DNA of 64,000 bases from Streptomyces fumigatiscleroticus (GCF_014647975.1 NZ_BMQF01000007.1:62001-126000); one strand, 5' to 3'; counted from the stretch's first letter, positions 40,464 to 49,951 are shown. The notes: generated by a model from the sequence alone, not told the origin. Numbers and translations: made by a program.

Positions 40464-41984
40464 TCACCCGGCCGGTTCGAGGAACCCCTGCTCCACCAGC
40501 AGCCGGATCTGCGCCGGAGTGCGGTCGCGCAGCAGCACCGGGTCCTCGCCCATCAGCTGGGCGATCGCGTCCAGGATCCGGCCCGCGCTCATCGTGCCGT
40601 CGCAGACGCCCGCGAAGCCCGCGCCGACCGTGTCGACCTTGGTGGCCCGGCGCATCCCTCGGTGCTGGCGCAGCACGACGTGCTCCGGGTCCTCGGCGCC
40701 GGGCAGGCCGACCTGCTCCTGGACGATCTCGGGGGCCAGCAGGAAGTGCGCTTCGAGCAGGGCGGCGTCGTCGTGCGCGCGCAGCCAGTCGATACGGTCG
40801 AAGTGGGCCCGCACCGCCGGGCCCAGCGGCTGCTCGACGGGGTGCGGCCACTCCTCCACCGTCACCGAGGGCACCGCCGAGCCGGTCCGGCGCAGCGTGA
40901 TCCACCCGAAGCCCACGGCCTTCACCTTGCGCGCCTCGAACTCGTCCAGCCACGCGTCGTACCGCGCCTGGTACTCGGCGGCGTCCTCCCGGTGGTCGCC
41001 CGCGTCCCGCAGCCACAGCTCGGCGTACTGCGCGACGTCCTGCACCTCGCGCTGGACGATCCACGCGTCGCAGCCGCGCGGCACCCAGGAGCGCAGCCGG
41101 TCCGTCCAGTCCTCCCCCTCCACGTGCTGCCAGTTGGCGAGGAACTGCGCGAACCCGCCCTCGTTGAGCCGCTCCCCCGCCTGCTGGACGAGCGTGCGGC
41201 ACAGGTCGTCCCCGCCCATGCCGCCGTCGCGGTAGGTGAGCCGGGCGCCCGGCGAGATCACGAACGGCGGGTTGGACACGATCAGGTCGTAGGTCTCGTC
41301 CTCCCCGACCGGCTCGAAGAGGGAGCCTTCGCGCAGGTCGGCGGCCGGGACGCCGGAGAGCGCCAGGGTGAGCGCGGTGATGTGCAGGGCGCGCGGGTTG
41401 ACGTCGGTGGCCGTCACACGCGTGGCGTGCCGGGCGGCGTGCAGCGCCTGGATCCCGGAGCCGGTGCCCAGGTCGAGGGCGGAGTCGACGGGCGTGCGGA
41501 CGGTGATGCCGGCGAGGGTGGTGGAGGCGCCGCCGACGCCGAGGACGACGCCCTCGTTCCGGCTGCCGATGCCGCCGGCGCCGCCGACCGCGCAGCCCAG
41601 GTCGGAGACGATGAACCAGTCCTCGCCGCCGGGCCCGCCGTAGGGCCGTACGTCGACGGTCGCGGCAAGCTCGTCCCCGGCGGTCCGCACCAGCCACCCG
41701 CTCTCCAGGCAGGCGTCGACGGGCAGGACGTCCGCCACGCGCGCGTGCGGCACGGGCTGCTGGAGCAGGAACAGCCGGACGAGCATCTCCAGCGGTGTGT
41801 CCCCGCGGGTGGCCCGGAGCGCGGGCACGATCTCGCTGCGCGCCAGCGCCGCGTACGCGGGGGCGCCGAGCAGCTCCAGCAGCCCGTCGGCGGTGAAGGA
41901 GGCTCCGAGCAGGGCGTCCCGCAAGCCGGCGGTGACGTCGGGACGGTCGGCAGAGGGCAGGGGAGACAGGCTGGCGTTACTCAC
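40464..41984 (-). CDS. N6-type SAM-dependent methyltransferase (HemK/RsmC-like)
   Basis: 506 aa. A helical N-terminal domain (1-130) precedes a Rossmann methyltransferase with motif I ALDLGTGSGIQALHAARHA and the catalytic motif IV VSNPPFVISPG (about 237-247), which is typical of enzymes methylating amide or exocyclic nitrogen in protein glutamine, rRNA or DNA. The C-terminal 150 residues form an extra domain seen in actinobacterial homologues. The target is unknown. The start is GTG. Confidence 0.85.
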   Translation of the reverse strand: MSNASLSPLPSADRPDVTAGLRDALLGASFTADGLLELLGAPAYAALARSEIVPALRATRGDTPLEMLVRLFLLQQPVPHARVADVLPVDACLESGWLVRTAGDELAATVDVRPYGGPGGEDWFIVSDLGCAVGGAGGIGSRNEGVVLGVGGASTTLAGITVRTPVDSALDLGTGSGIQALHAARHATRVTATDVNPRALHITALTLALSGVPAADLREGSLFEPVGEDETYDLIVSNPPFVISPGARLTYRDGGMGGDDLCRTLVQQAGERLNEGGFAQFLANWQHVEGEDWTDRLRSWVPRGCDAWIVQREVQDVAQYAELWLRDAGDHREDAAEYQARYDAWLDEFEARKVKAVGFGWITLRRTGSAVPSVTVEEWPHPVEQPLGPAVRAHFDRIDWLRAHDDAALLEAHFLLAPEIVQEQVGLPGAEDPEHVVLRQHRGMRRATKVDTVGAGFAGVCDGTMSAGRILDAIAQLMGEDPVLLRDRTPAQIRLLVEQGFLEPAG

Positions 41985-42071
41985 GCCCCCATTGTGTCCG
42001 GCGCGGACGGCATCGCGCGTCTTCGCCCGCGCCCGGCGGTCTCCTGTGCTCTCACGCGTCGACGTGCGTGC

Positions 42072-42105
42072 GAAGGCCCCGGCACGCGCGCGTGCCGGGG
42101 CCTTC
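42072..42105 (-). terminator. Hairpin after the 42.1-kb lipoprotein gene
   Basis: 15-bp perfect stem GAAGGCCCCGGCACG with a CGCG loop; the plus strand runs on to CTGGGC. It lies 26 bases beyond the stop codon on the minus strand. Confidence 0.8.
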
Positions 42106-42130
42106 TGGGCGTCGGGCCCGGCCGTACGGG

Positions 42131-42706
42131 TCAGCTCGCCGTCGCGGAGGCCGACGCCGAGGACGAGGCCGACTTGCAGCTGGACTGCTTGGCCATCGCC
42201 TTGCCGACGTCGCCCTCCTCCAGCGTCTTGAGGGCATCGTTGCCGCTCTTGCTCAGCTTGTTCAGCTCGGTGGCGATGTCCTTCAGGCCGTCGGCGAACT
42301 TCGCCTGGTCCTTGGTGTCGAGCGCGTCGACCTGCTCCTTCAGGGACGCGTACGACGACGAGATGTCGTTCAGCTCCTTGACGGCGTCCTTCTGCTTCTT
42401 CTCACCGTCGTCGACGTCCGGCGCCCCGGCCTTGTCGACGGCGGAGCCGATCGCCTTGTAGGCGTCGGACATGTCCTGGAAGGCCTGGGAGTCGGTCTGC
42501 TGGACCTCTTCCGGCGTGCTGTTGTCCGAGGTCTCCTTCTGGATCGCGGCGTTGGCCGCCTCGATCTTCTTGGCCTGCGGCTGCACCGCGTCGCAGACCT
42601 GCTTCGCCCAGGAGTCCAGCTTGTCGTTGTCGTCGCTGCTGCATCCCGTCAGCGCCAGTACCAGTACCGCACCGCCGGACAGTGCGGCCGCGAGCTTCTT
42701 GTTCAC
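42131..42706 (-). CDS. Small secreted helical lipoprotein
   Basis: 191 aa. GTG at 42706 (VNKKLAAALSGG) follows GGAAGGGA. Lipobox LALTGC at about residues 18-23. The mature protein is almost all charged amphipathic helix (KQVCDAVQPQAKKIEAANAAIQKE and following) with two cysteines, ending in a Ser/Ala tail. Streptomyces carry similar small helical lipoproteins of unknown function. It is immediately downstream of hppA-side hairpins on the same strand. Confidence 0.82.
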   Translation of the reverse strand: MNKKLAAALSGGAVLVLALTGCSSDDNDKLDSWAKQVCDAVQPQAKKIEAANAAIQKETSDNSTPEEVQQTDSQAFQDMSDAYKAIGSAVDKAGAPDVDDGEKKQKDAVKELNDISSSYASLKEQVDALDTKDQAKFADGLKDIATELNKLSKSGNDALKTLEEGDVGKAMAKQSSCKSASSSASASATAS

Positions 42707-42847
42707 CGGATTGGTCCCTTCCATGGCCTTCGGCCCCGGAACATACACGCCGGACGGGCGACGCCCGCATGCCGAACGTCCGGTAAGAGACCTATTACAG
42801 CCATTTGCACCAAGCGAGAGAAGGCTCACGGCGACAGCGCGAACACC

Positions 42848-42893
42848 AGGTGCGGGCGGCCGGCACATCAACGCGCGCCGTCCGCCCGCACCT
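42848..42893 (-). terminator. Hairpin after hppA
   Basis: Perfect 12-bp stem AGGTGCGGGCGG/CCGCCCGCACCT with a 22-nt loop, 25 bases past the hppA stop codon on the minus strand. Confidence 0.7.
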
Positions 42894-42917
42894 TGAGAGC
42901 TGTGACTGCGGCAGAGC

Positions 42918-45350
42918 CTACGAAACCACCGCCGAGGCAGGCGACTTGGACTCCTGCCCGGTGGTGTCCTCGTCGCCCATGGCGATGCCGCGCCGCTTGG
43001 ACACGTACACCGAGCCGACGATGACGGCGAGCGCCACCGCCGCGATCAGGACCCGTACGCCGATGCTCTTGTCGGCGCCGTAGGAGAACTTGATGACGGC
43101 CGGTGCGATCAGCAGCGACACCAGGTTCATCACCTTCAGCAGCGGGTTGATCGCGGGACCGGCGGTGTCCTTGAAGGGGTCGCCGACCGTGTCGCCGATG
43201 ACGGTGGCCGCGTGCGCCTCGCTGCCCTTGCCGCCGTGGTGGCCGTCCTCGACGAGTTTCTTGGCGTTGTCCCAGGCACCGCCGGAGTTGGCGAGGAACA
43301 CCGCCATCAGGGTGCCCGCCCCGATCGCGCCCGCCAGATAGGCGCCGAGCGCGCCGACGCCGAGCGTGAACCCGATGAAGATGGGCGCCATCACGGCGAG
43401 CAGACCGGGCGTGGCGAGTTCACGCAGGGCGTCCCTGGTGCAGATGTCGACGACCTTGCCGTACTCCGGTTTCTCGCTGAAGTCCATGATCCCGGGCTTC
43501 TCGCGGAACTGCCGCCGCACCTCGAAGACCACGGATCCGGCCGACCGCGAGACCGCGTTGATCGCCAGCCCCGAGAAGAGGAAGACGACCGCCGCGCCCG
43601 CCACCAGGCCGACCAGGTTGTTGGGCTGCGAGATGTCCATCATCAGGCTCATCGGCGCGCCGTCACCGCTGAGCTTCTCGCCCACGTCCCGCGCGCCCGT
43701 GGTGATCGCGTCGCGGTACGACCCGAACAGCGCCGACGCCGCGAGCACGGCCGTGGCGATCGCGATGCCCTTGGTGATGGCCTTGGTGGTGTTGCCGACC
43801 GCGTCCAGGTTGGTGAGCACCTGCGCGCCCGCGCCCTCGACGTCGCCGGACATCTCGGCGATGCCCTGCGCGTTGTCGGAGACCGGACCGAAGGTGTCCA
43901 TGGCGACGATCACGCCGACCGTGGTGAGCAGGCCGGTGCCGGCCAGCGCCACCGCGAACAGTGCCAGCATGATCGACGTGCCGCCGAGCAGGAACGCCCC
44001 GTACACGCCGAGTCCGATCAGCAGGGCGGTGTAGACGGCCGATTCGAGGCCGATGGAGATACCGGCGAGCACGACCGTGGCGGGGCCGGTGAGGGAGGTC
44101 TTGCCGATGTCCCGCACGGGCCGCCGGGTGGTCTCGGTGAAGTAGCCGGTCAGCTGCTGGATCAGGGCGGCCAGCACGATGCCGATCGCCACCGCGACGA
44201 GCGCCAGGATCCGCGGGTCGCCGTTCTTGCCCTGGATCGCCGCGTCGGTGACGCCGTCGAGGTCCGCGTACGACGACGGCAGATAGACGAAGACCGCCAC
44301 CGCCACCAGCACCAGCGAGATCACCGCGGAGATGAAGAACCCGCGGTTGATCGCGGACATCCCGCTGCGGTCGGCCCTCCGGGGCGCCACCGCGAAGATG
44401 CCGATCATGGCGGTGATCACGCCGATCGCGGGCACGAGCAGCGGGAACGCCAGCCCGGAGTCGCCGAAGGCCACCTTGCCCAGGATCAGGGCCGCGACCA
44501 GCGTCACGGCATAGGACTCGAAGAGGTCGGCCGCCATGCCCGCGCAGTCGCCGACGTTGTCGCCCACGTTGTCGGCGATGGTGGCGGCGTTGCGCGGATC
44601 GTCCTCGGGGATGCCCTGCTCGACCTTGCCGACCAGGTCGGCGCCGACATCGGCGGCCTTGGTGAAGATGCCGCCGCCGACTCGCATGAACATGGCGATC
44701 AGCGCGGCCCCGAGGCCGAAGCCCTCCAGGACCTTCGGCGCGTCGGCCGCGTAGACCAGCACCACACAGGAGGCGCCCAGCAGGCCGAGCCCCACCGTGA
44801 ACATGCCGACCACGCCGCCCGTACGGAAAGCGATCTTCATGGCTTTGTGCGCCGCGACCAATGAGCCGGCTCCGCCGGCGGGAGCGGTGAGATCCTTTTC
44901 CGGCTCACCCGGCGACGGTGTCGCTTCCCGGGCCGCCGCGGCGACACGCACATTGCTGCGTACGGCGAGCCACATGCCGATATAGCCGGTGGCCGCCGAG
45001 AACGCCGCGCCGATCAGGAAGAACACCGAGCGCCCGGCACGCTGATTCCAGTCGTCCGCGGGCAGCAGCATGAGCAGGAAGAACACGACGACGGCGAATA
45101 CGCCGAGGGTGCGCAACTGCCGGGCCAAATAGGCGTTCGCGCCTTCCTGGACCGCCGCCGCGATCTTTTTCATGCTGTCGGTTCCCTCGCCCGCCGCGAG
45201 CACCTGGCGCACCAGGACGCCCGCGACCACGAGCGCCGCCAGCGCGACGACCGCGATGATCGCCACGATGACACGGTTGCCGTCGGTCAGCACCGCGGCC
45301 GCGAGGGTCGTGGGATGGCCCAACTGATGAGGGGTAGAAAGCCCCGCCAT
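42918..45350 (-). CDS. hppA: H+-translocating membrane pyrophosphatase (K+-independent)
   Basis: 810-aa integral membrane pump that couples PPi hydrolysis to proton export. Signature motifs are present: DVGADLVGKVEQGIPEDDPRN, GDNVGDCAGMAADLFESYAV and GDTVGDPFKDTAGPAIN. The segment GNTTKAITKG carries the lysine that distinguishes K+-independent from K+-dependent enzymes. About sixteen hydrophobic segments are visible. GGAGG precedes the ATG by four bases. The 5' region is unusually AT-rich and contains inverted repeats. Confidence 0.96.
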   Translation of the reverse strand: MAGLSTPHQLGHPTTLAAAVLTDGNRVIVAIIAVVALAALVVAGVLVRQVLAAGEGTDSMKKIAAAVQEGANAYLARQLRTLGVFAVVVFFLLMLLPADDWNQRAGRSVFFLIGAAFSAATGYIGMWLAVRSNVRVAAAAREATPSPGEPEKDLTAPAGGAGSLVAAHKAMKIAFRTGGVVGMFTVGLGLLGASCVVLVYAADAPKVLEGFGLGAALIAMFMRVGGGIFTKAADVGADLVGKVEQGIPEDDPRNAATIADNVGDNVGDCAGMAADLFESYAVTLVAALILGKVAFGDSGLAFPLLVPAIGVITAMIGIFAVAPRRADRSGMSAINRGFFISAVISLVLVAVAVFVYLPSSYADLDGVTDAAIQGKNGDPRILALVAVAIGIVLAALIQQLTGYFTETTRRPVRDIGKTSLTGPATVVLAGISIGLESAVYTALLIGLGVYGAFLLGGTSIMLALFAVALAGTGLLTTVGVIVAMDTFGPVSDNAQGIAEMSGDVEGAGAQVLTNLDAVGNTTKAITKGIAIATAVLAASALFGSYRDAITTGARDVGEKLSGDGAPMSLMMDISQPNNLVGLVAGAAVVFLFSGLAINAVSRSAGSVVFEVRRQFREKPGIMDFSEKPEYGKVVDICTRDALRELATPGLLAVMAPIFIGFTLGVGALGAYLAGAIGAGTLMAVFLANSGGAWDNAKKLVEDGHHGGKGSEAHAATVIGDTVGDPFKDTAGPAINPLLKVMNLVSLLIAPAVIKFSYGADKSIGVRVLIAAVALAVIVGSVYVSKRRGIAMGDEDTTGQESKSPASAVVS

Positions 45351-45621
45351 TCGTCCTCCTTGACGCTTGGGCTGAGCTCAAGATGTGGACGGATTGTAGG
45401 TACCGGAATGCGATCAAAACAGAGCGCGGTAAATGAAATTGGCCGTCACGCACGCTCCACCAAATGATCGCCGGTCGAACACGGAACCGCAAAACGGTAA
45501 TGCCCTCAAAGCATTGAGGCGTGATCCATTTTCCGCGCGATTGATCGTGAATTAATTCACGAAAGACTTTTCACCAGACCACTGTAAGCGCGGCCCCCGG
45601 TCTCCGCACATGGCGGGGCAT
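45351..45621 (-). promoter_or_regulatory. AT-rich hppA upstream region with palindrome
   Basis: This stretch is visibly AT-richer than its surroundings. It holds an 18-bp perfect palindrome TCGTGAATTAATTCACGA (45545-45562) and a hairpin CCTCAA-AGCA-TTGAGG (45504-45519). No ORF is supported. It most likely carries the hppA promoter and operator(s). Confidence 0.6.
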
Positions 45622-45658
45622 GACGAAGGGGCCCTGCCACGGGCAGGACCCCTTCGTC
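45622..45658 (-). terminator. Hairpin after the anti-sigma factor gene
   Basis: 10-bp stem GACGAAGGGG/CCCCTTCGTC, one mismatch, then a further 6-bp stem and a 3-nt loop. It starts 21 bases beyond the stop codon on the minus strand. Confidence 0.8.
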
Positions 45659-45678
45659 GAACGCGTGCCGCAAAAGCG

Positions 45679-46104
45679 TCAGGACAGCGGAACCACCGGC
45701 GGCGTGGTCGGCCAGGACATACGGATCAGACCGCCTCGCTCACCGGCCGTGACCTCCACGTCGTCGACGAGTCCGCTGATGACCGCGAGGCCCATCTCGT
45801 CCTCCTCGGCCTCGGCATCGCCGCCCCCGGCGCCGGGGGCACCGGCGGCCGAACGGGGCGCCTCGTCGCCGACCTCGATGGAGAACTGCTTCTCCTCCTC
45901 GATCAGCAGCACCTGTACCGGCGCCGTGATGCCGCCGCTCTGGTGCAGTCCGACGGCCCGCGTGCAGGCTTCGCCGACGGCGAGCCTGACCTCGTCGAGT
46001 ACGGCCTCGTCCACTCCGGCCCTGCGTGCCACCGCGGCCGCCACCAGCCGGGCGGTCCTGACATGCTCCGGCAGCGCGCTGAAACGGAGTTCAACGGTGG
46101 CCAT
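45679..46104 (-). CDS. Anti-sigma factor (SpoIIAB/RsbW-like), bldG partner
   Basis: 141-aa GHKL-type protein. The N-box is VLDEVRLAVGEACTRAVGLH (about 36-55) and the C-terminal G-box region MGLAVISGLVDDVEV. It lies just downstream of bldG, the same order as S. coelicolor bldG and its recalled partner (SCO3548, ApgA). There BldG, when unphosphorylated, binds the anti-sigma factor to free a developmental sigma factor. The Gly/Ala/Glu-rich insert GAPGAGGGDAEAEEDE breaks the ATP-lid region, which is unusual for a kinase. Confidence 0.88.
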   Translation of the reverse strand: MATVELRFSALPEHVRTARLVAAAVARRAGVDEAVLDEVRLAVGEACTRAVGLHQSGGITAPVQVLLIEEEKQFSIEVGDEAPRSAAGAPGAGGGDAEAEEDEMGLAVISGLVDDVEVTAGERGGLIRMSWPTTPPVVPLS

Positions 46105-46142
46105 GCATCCCCCTCGGAACTACGGGCGTGCTGTTGTACGGA

Positions 46143-46168
46143 GGGCCGGGCCGCCGAAAGCCCGGCCC
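46143..46168 (-). terminator. Attenuating hairpin between bldG and the anti-sigma factor gene
   Basis: 9-bp perfect stem GGGCCGGGC/GCCCGGCCC with an 8-nt loop in the 109-bp gap. Partial read-through would give both bldG-only and bldG-plus-anti-sigma transcripts, as reported for S. coelicolor. Confidence 0.7.
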
Positions 46169-46213
46169 CCTGATTCGCTCTTCCGTCCCGGGCACAGGAC
46201 CCGGGAGCGGCGA

Positions 46214-46555
46214 TCAGTCGGTTGCCGCGACCGCTTCCTCGACCGAGGTGTGGATGGGGAACACCTTGGTGAGACCGGTGATGCGGAAGATCTTCAGAAT
46301 GCGCTCCTGGTTGCAGACCAGGCGCAGCGAGCCCTCGTGGGCCCGCACTCGCTTCAGACCGCCGACCAGCACGCCGAGCCCGGTGGAGTCGAGGAAGTCC
46401 ACGCCCTCCATGTCGACGACGAGATGGAAACTCCCGTCGTTCACCAGCTCGACCAGCTGCTCGCGCAGCTTGGGCGCGGTATATACGTCGATTTCGCCAC
46501 CGACCTCGACGACCGTACGATCGCCGACGGTACGGGTCGACAGGGACAGGTCCAC
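46214..46555 (-). CDS. bldG: Anti-sigma factor antagonist BldG
   Basis: 113-aa STAS-domain protein nearly identical to recalled S. coelicolor BldG, which is needed for aerial mycelium and antibiotic production. The phosphorylatable serine is Ser57 in [10 protein letters not shown]. The GTG start has GGAGG five bases upstream. It is divergent from the DECH helicase gene, 81 bp away. Confidence 0.97.
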
Positions 46556-46636
46556 GGATCCTCCAGCACCTTGCTATCGAGCGGTCGCCCTTCGGGACAC
46601 CTCGGCTTGAAGCCCCCGGACGGTTCGCCAGCCGCG

Positions 46637-49213
46637 ATGGCATTCAATCACTTACCGGCAGGCGTGCACGACGCCTTGAGTCCATTGTCCGTCACGCCAG
46701 TGACACACTCGGTGCCGATGGCCAAGAATCACCGATCCGATCGAATCCCGACGGACAGCGCGTCCCGGCCCTGGCCGGGCACGGTTCTGGACCGGCTCGC
46801 CACGGGGCCGAGCCGGGCTTCGCGCATCACTCATACGGAGCACTTGCCCCCGCGCGAGGGCCGCCATGCCGTCTGGCCGGAGCGGATCCGCCCGGAGGTG
46901 GTCGCCGCGGTGCAGGCGGCCGGTATCGGGCACCCCTGGGCGCACCAGGCCCGTGCGGCCGAGCACGCCCTGGACGGCGACTCGGTGGTCGTCGCCACCG
47001 GCACCGCCTCCGGCAAGTCCCTGGCGTATCTGGTCCCGGTCCTGTCGACGCTGCTGGACGGCTCCCAGGCCCCGAACGGCCGCGGCGCCACCGCCCTGTA
47101 CCTCGCCCCCACCAAGGCCCTCGCGGCGGACCAGTGCCGGTCCGTCAAGGAGCTGGCCCGCCCGCTGGGCAACGCCGTGCGCGCGGCCGTCTACGACGGC
47201 GACACGCCGTTCGAGGAACGGGAGTGGATCCGCCAGTACGCGAACTACGTGCTCACCAACCCGGACATGCTGCACCGCGGCATCCTGCCGTCGCACCCCC
47301 GCTGGTCCTCCTTCCTGAAGTCGCTGAAGTACGTCGTCATCGACGAGTGCCACACCTACCGCGGCGTCTTCGGCTCGCACGTCGCCCAGGTGCTGCGCCG
47401 GCTGCGCCGCCTGTGCGCCCGCTACGGCGCCTCGCCCGTCTTCCTGCTGGCCTCCGCCACCGCCGCCGAACCCGCGGTGGCCGCCCGCCGGCTCACCGGC
47501 CTGCCGGTCGTGGAGGTCGCCGACGACGCCTCACCCCGCGGTGAACTGGTGTTCGCCCTCTGGGAGCCGCCCCTCACCGAGATGCAGGGCGAGAAGGGCG
47601 CACCCGTCCGCCGTACGGCCACCGCCGAGGCCGCCGACCTCCTGACCGACCTGACCGTGCAGGGCGTCCGCTCGGTCGCCTTCGTTCGCTCCCGGCGCGG
47701 CGCGGAGCTGATCGCCGTCATCGCCCAGGAACGCCTGGCCGAGGTCGACCGGTCGCTGGCCCGGCGTGTCGCCGCCTACCGCGGCGGCTACCTCCCGGAG
47801 GAGCGCCGCGCCCTGGAGCGTGCCCTGCACTCCGGAGAGCTGCTCGGCCTCGCCGCGACCAACGCACTGGAGCTCGGCGTCGACATCTCCGGCCTGGACG
47901 CCGTGGTGATCGCCGGCTATCCCGGCACCCGGGCCTCGCTGTGGCAGCAGGCGGGCCGGGCCGGGCGGTCCGGGCAGGGCGCCCTGGCCGTCCTGGTCGC
48001 CCGCGACGATCCGCTGGACACCTTCCTCGTCCACCATCCGAAGGCCCTGTTCGACCGACCGGTGGAGTCCACGGTCCTCGACCCCGACAACCCCTACGTC
48101 CTGGCGCCGCACCTGTGCGCGGCCGCCGCCGAGCTGCCCCTGACCGACGAGGACCTGGAGCTGTTCGGCCCGGCCTGCGAGGAGCTGCTGCCGCAGCTGG
48201 AGGCCGCGAAGCTGCTGCGCCGCCGGACGCGGGCCTGGCACTGGACACGCCGGGAACGGGCCGCCGACCTCACCGACATCCGCGGGGAGGGCGGACGGCC
48301 GGTGCAGGTCGTCGAGGCCGGGACGGGCCGGCTGCTCGGCACGGTCGACGCGGGCGCCGCCCACACGACCGTGCACGAGGGCGCCGTCCACCTGCACCAG
48401 GGCCGTACGTACCTGGTGCGCTCGCTGGACCTGGAGGACTCCGTCGCCCTGGTCGAGGAGGCGAACCCGCCGTACACGACGGTCGCCCGCGACACCACGG
48501 CGATCTCCGTCCTGGAGACGGACGTCGAGATCCCGTGGGGCGACGGCCGCCTGTGCTACGGCTCCGTCGAGGTCACCAACCAGGTGGTCTCCTTCCTGCG
48601 CCGGCGGGTCATCACCGGCGAGGTGCTGGGCGAGACCAAGCTCGACCTCCCTCCCCGCACGCTGCGCACGCGTGCCGTGTGGTGGACGGTCACCGAGGAC
48701 CAGCTGGACGCCGCCCGGATCAACCCGGAGATCCTCGGCGGCGCCCTGCACGCCGCCGAGCACGCGTCGATCGGCATGCTGCCCCTCTTCGCGACCTGCG
48801 ACCGCTGGGACATCGGCGGCGTCTCGGTGCCGCTGCACCCCGACACCCTCCTTCCGACGGTCTTCGTCTACGACGGCCATCCGGGCGGCGCGGGCTTCGC
48901 GGAGCGCGCCTTCCGCACGGCCCGTGACTGGCTCGCCGCCACCCGCGAGGCCATCGCCTCCTGCGAGTGCGACGCCGGCTGCCCGTCCTGCATCCAGTCC
49001 CCCAAGTGCGGCAACGGCAACGAGCCGCTGCACAAGCGGGGCGCCGTACGGCTGCTCACGGTGCTGCTGCGGGGGGCTCCGGCGCAGGCGGCGGTGGATG
49101 CCGCGGCGGCGGCCACGCCGGTCCTGGCACACCGGACGGCCCCTCGGGATCCGGCGTCCGGGTCCCCCCGGCCCCCGGCGGGACCGGCCCCGCAGGACCC
49201 GCCCTCGCCCTGA
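46637..49213 (+). CDS. DEAD/DECH-box helicase with DUF1998 (MrfA-like)
   Basis: 858-aa superfamily 2 helicase. Walker A ATGTASGKSLAYLVP (about 119-133), DECH box VIDECHTYRG (about 234-243), motif III SATAAEPA, and helicase_C motif VI QQAGRAGRSGQG. The C-terminal DUF1998 domain has a four-cysteine cluster CECDAGCPSC...C (about 775-790). Bacillus MrfA, of this family, repairs mitomycin C adducts; the same role is inferred here. The ATG at 46637 precedes MAFNHLPAG. The 3' end overlaps the last tad gene on the opposite strand by 158 bp. Confidence 0.92.
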   Translation: MAFNHLPAGVHDALSPLSVTPVTHSVPMAKNHRSDRIPTDSASRPWPGTVLDRLATGPSRASRITHTEHLPPREGRHAVWPERIRPEVVAAVQAAGIGHPWAHQARAAEHALDGDSVVVATGTASGKSLAYLVPVLSTLLDGSQAPNGRGATALYLAPTKALAADQCRSVKELARPLGNAVRAAVYDGDTPFEEREWIRQYANYVLTNPDMLHRGILPSHPRWSSFLKSLKYVVIDECHTYRGVFGSHVAQVLRRLRRLCARYGASPVFLLASATAAEPAVAARRLTGLPVVEVADDASPRGELVFALWEPPLTEMQGEKGAPVRRTATAEAADLLTDLTVQGVRSVAFVRSRRGAELIAVIAQERLAEVDRSLARRVAAYRGGYLPEERRALERALHSGELLGLAATNALELGVDISGLDAVVIAGYPGTRASLWQQAGRAGRSGQGALAVLVARDDPLDTFLVHHPKALFDRPVESTVLDPDNPYVLAPHLCAAAAELPLTDEDLELFGPACEELLPQLEAAKLLRRRTRAWHWTRRERAADLTDIRGEGGRPVQVVEAGTGRLLGTVDAGAAHTTVHEGAVHLHQGRTYLVRSLDLEDSVALVEEANPPYTTVARDTTAISVLETDVEIPWGDGRLCYGSVEVTNQVVSFLRRRVITGEVLGETKLDLPPRTLRTRAVWWTVTEDQLDAARINPEILGGALHAAEHASIGMLPLFATCDRWDIGGVSVPLHPDTLLPTVFVYDGHPGGAGFAERAFRTARDWLAATREAIASCECDAGCPSCIQSPKCGNGNEPLHKRGAVRLLTVLLRGAPAQAAVDAAAAATPVLAHRTAPRDPASGSPRPPAGPAPQDPPSP

Positions 49214-49589
49214 CCCGCGCCGCGAACGGCCCCCGTCCCGACGCCGCCGTCACATCCGCGACCTCACCGGTGACGGTGCACCGCACGAGCCGTGCGTCCT
49301 GGGCGCGGGCCACCAGGTCCGCCCGGGCGCAGGCCATGGGACCGCCGTCCGCCCAGCGGTCCGCCGCCGCCAGCGCCGCGAGATCGGCGGCACCGGCCGC
49401 GCGGTGCCGGGCCAGGACGGCCTGCCCCAGGGCGAGCACCACGCCGAAGACGACACACAGGACGGCGATCACGCAGACGCTCCACACGGTGCCGGACCCC
49501 CGGTCCGAGCGCCGGGCCACGGCGCCCGCCCGACGGGGCGGACTGCCGCGCACGGCCGGCTGCCGCTCCGGGCCCCCGCCGCGCCTCAC
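49056..49589 (-). CDS. TadG/TadE-like secretion-neighbourhood protein
   Basis: 177 aa with one N-terminal membrane segment (GSGTVWSVCVIAVLCVVFGVVLALGQAVLARHRAAGAADLAALAAA) of the type found in Flp pseudopilin-like proteins next to DECH helicases. The C-terminus is Pro-rich and lies antisense to the end of the helicase gene. The GTG start overlaps the preceding stop (GTGA). It is the last gene of the tad operon. Confidence 0.83.
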   Translation of the reverse strand: MRRGGGPERQPAVRGSPPRRAGAVARRSDRGSGTVWSVCVIAVLCVVFGVVLALGQAVLARHRAAGAADLAALAAADRWADGGPMACARADLVARAQDARLVRCTVTGEVADVTAASGRGPFAARVRARAGPAGPVPPGAGGTRTPDPEGPSGVPGPAWPPPRHPPPPAPEPPAAAP

Positions 49590-49951
49590 GGCTCCGCTCC
49601 CACGCCGTCCTCCACCGACGCCACGGCCTCGTCCCGTACCTCGAAAGGCAGGCCGCGCAGCACCGGCAGCCTCGCCACGACCACCACGCGGATCCGGTCA
49701 GCCTCGCTGTTGACCGTGACCTCCGCGCCGCGCGGTGCCGCCTCGCGGGTCACGGCGACGACCGCGCCGGCCGGGTCCTGCCGCGCCGCCGCCCGTGCGC
49801 CCGTACGGGCGGCGTCCACGCACTGGATCTGCGCGGCCACGATCAGCAGCGCCCACACCAGTGCCATCGCGAACACGACCAGCACGGGCAGCACCACGGC
49901 CGACTCCGCCGTCACGAACCCCCGGTCCGCGCCCCGCTCACATCCGCGCAT
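49586..49951 (-). CDS. TadE-like pseudopilin
   Basis: 121 aa. TadE motif VTAESAVVLPVLVVFAMALVWALLIVAAQIQCVDAARTGARAAAR with the conserved Glu after the cleavage-like TA. It is a minor pseudopilin of the Flp/Tad system. It overlaps the DUF4244 gene by 14 bp. Confidence 0.88.
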   Translation of the reverse strand: MRGCERGADRGFVTAESAVVLPVLVVFAMALVWALLIVAAQIQCVDAARTGARAAARQDPAGAVVAVTREAAPRGAEVTVNSEADRIRVVVVARLPVLRGLPFEVRDEAVASVEDGVGAEP

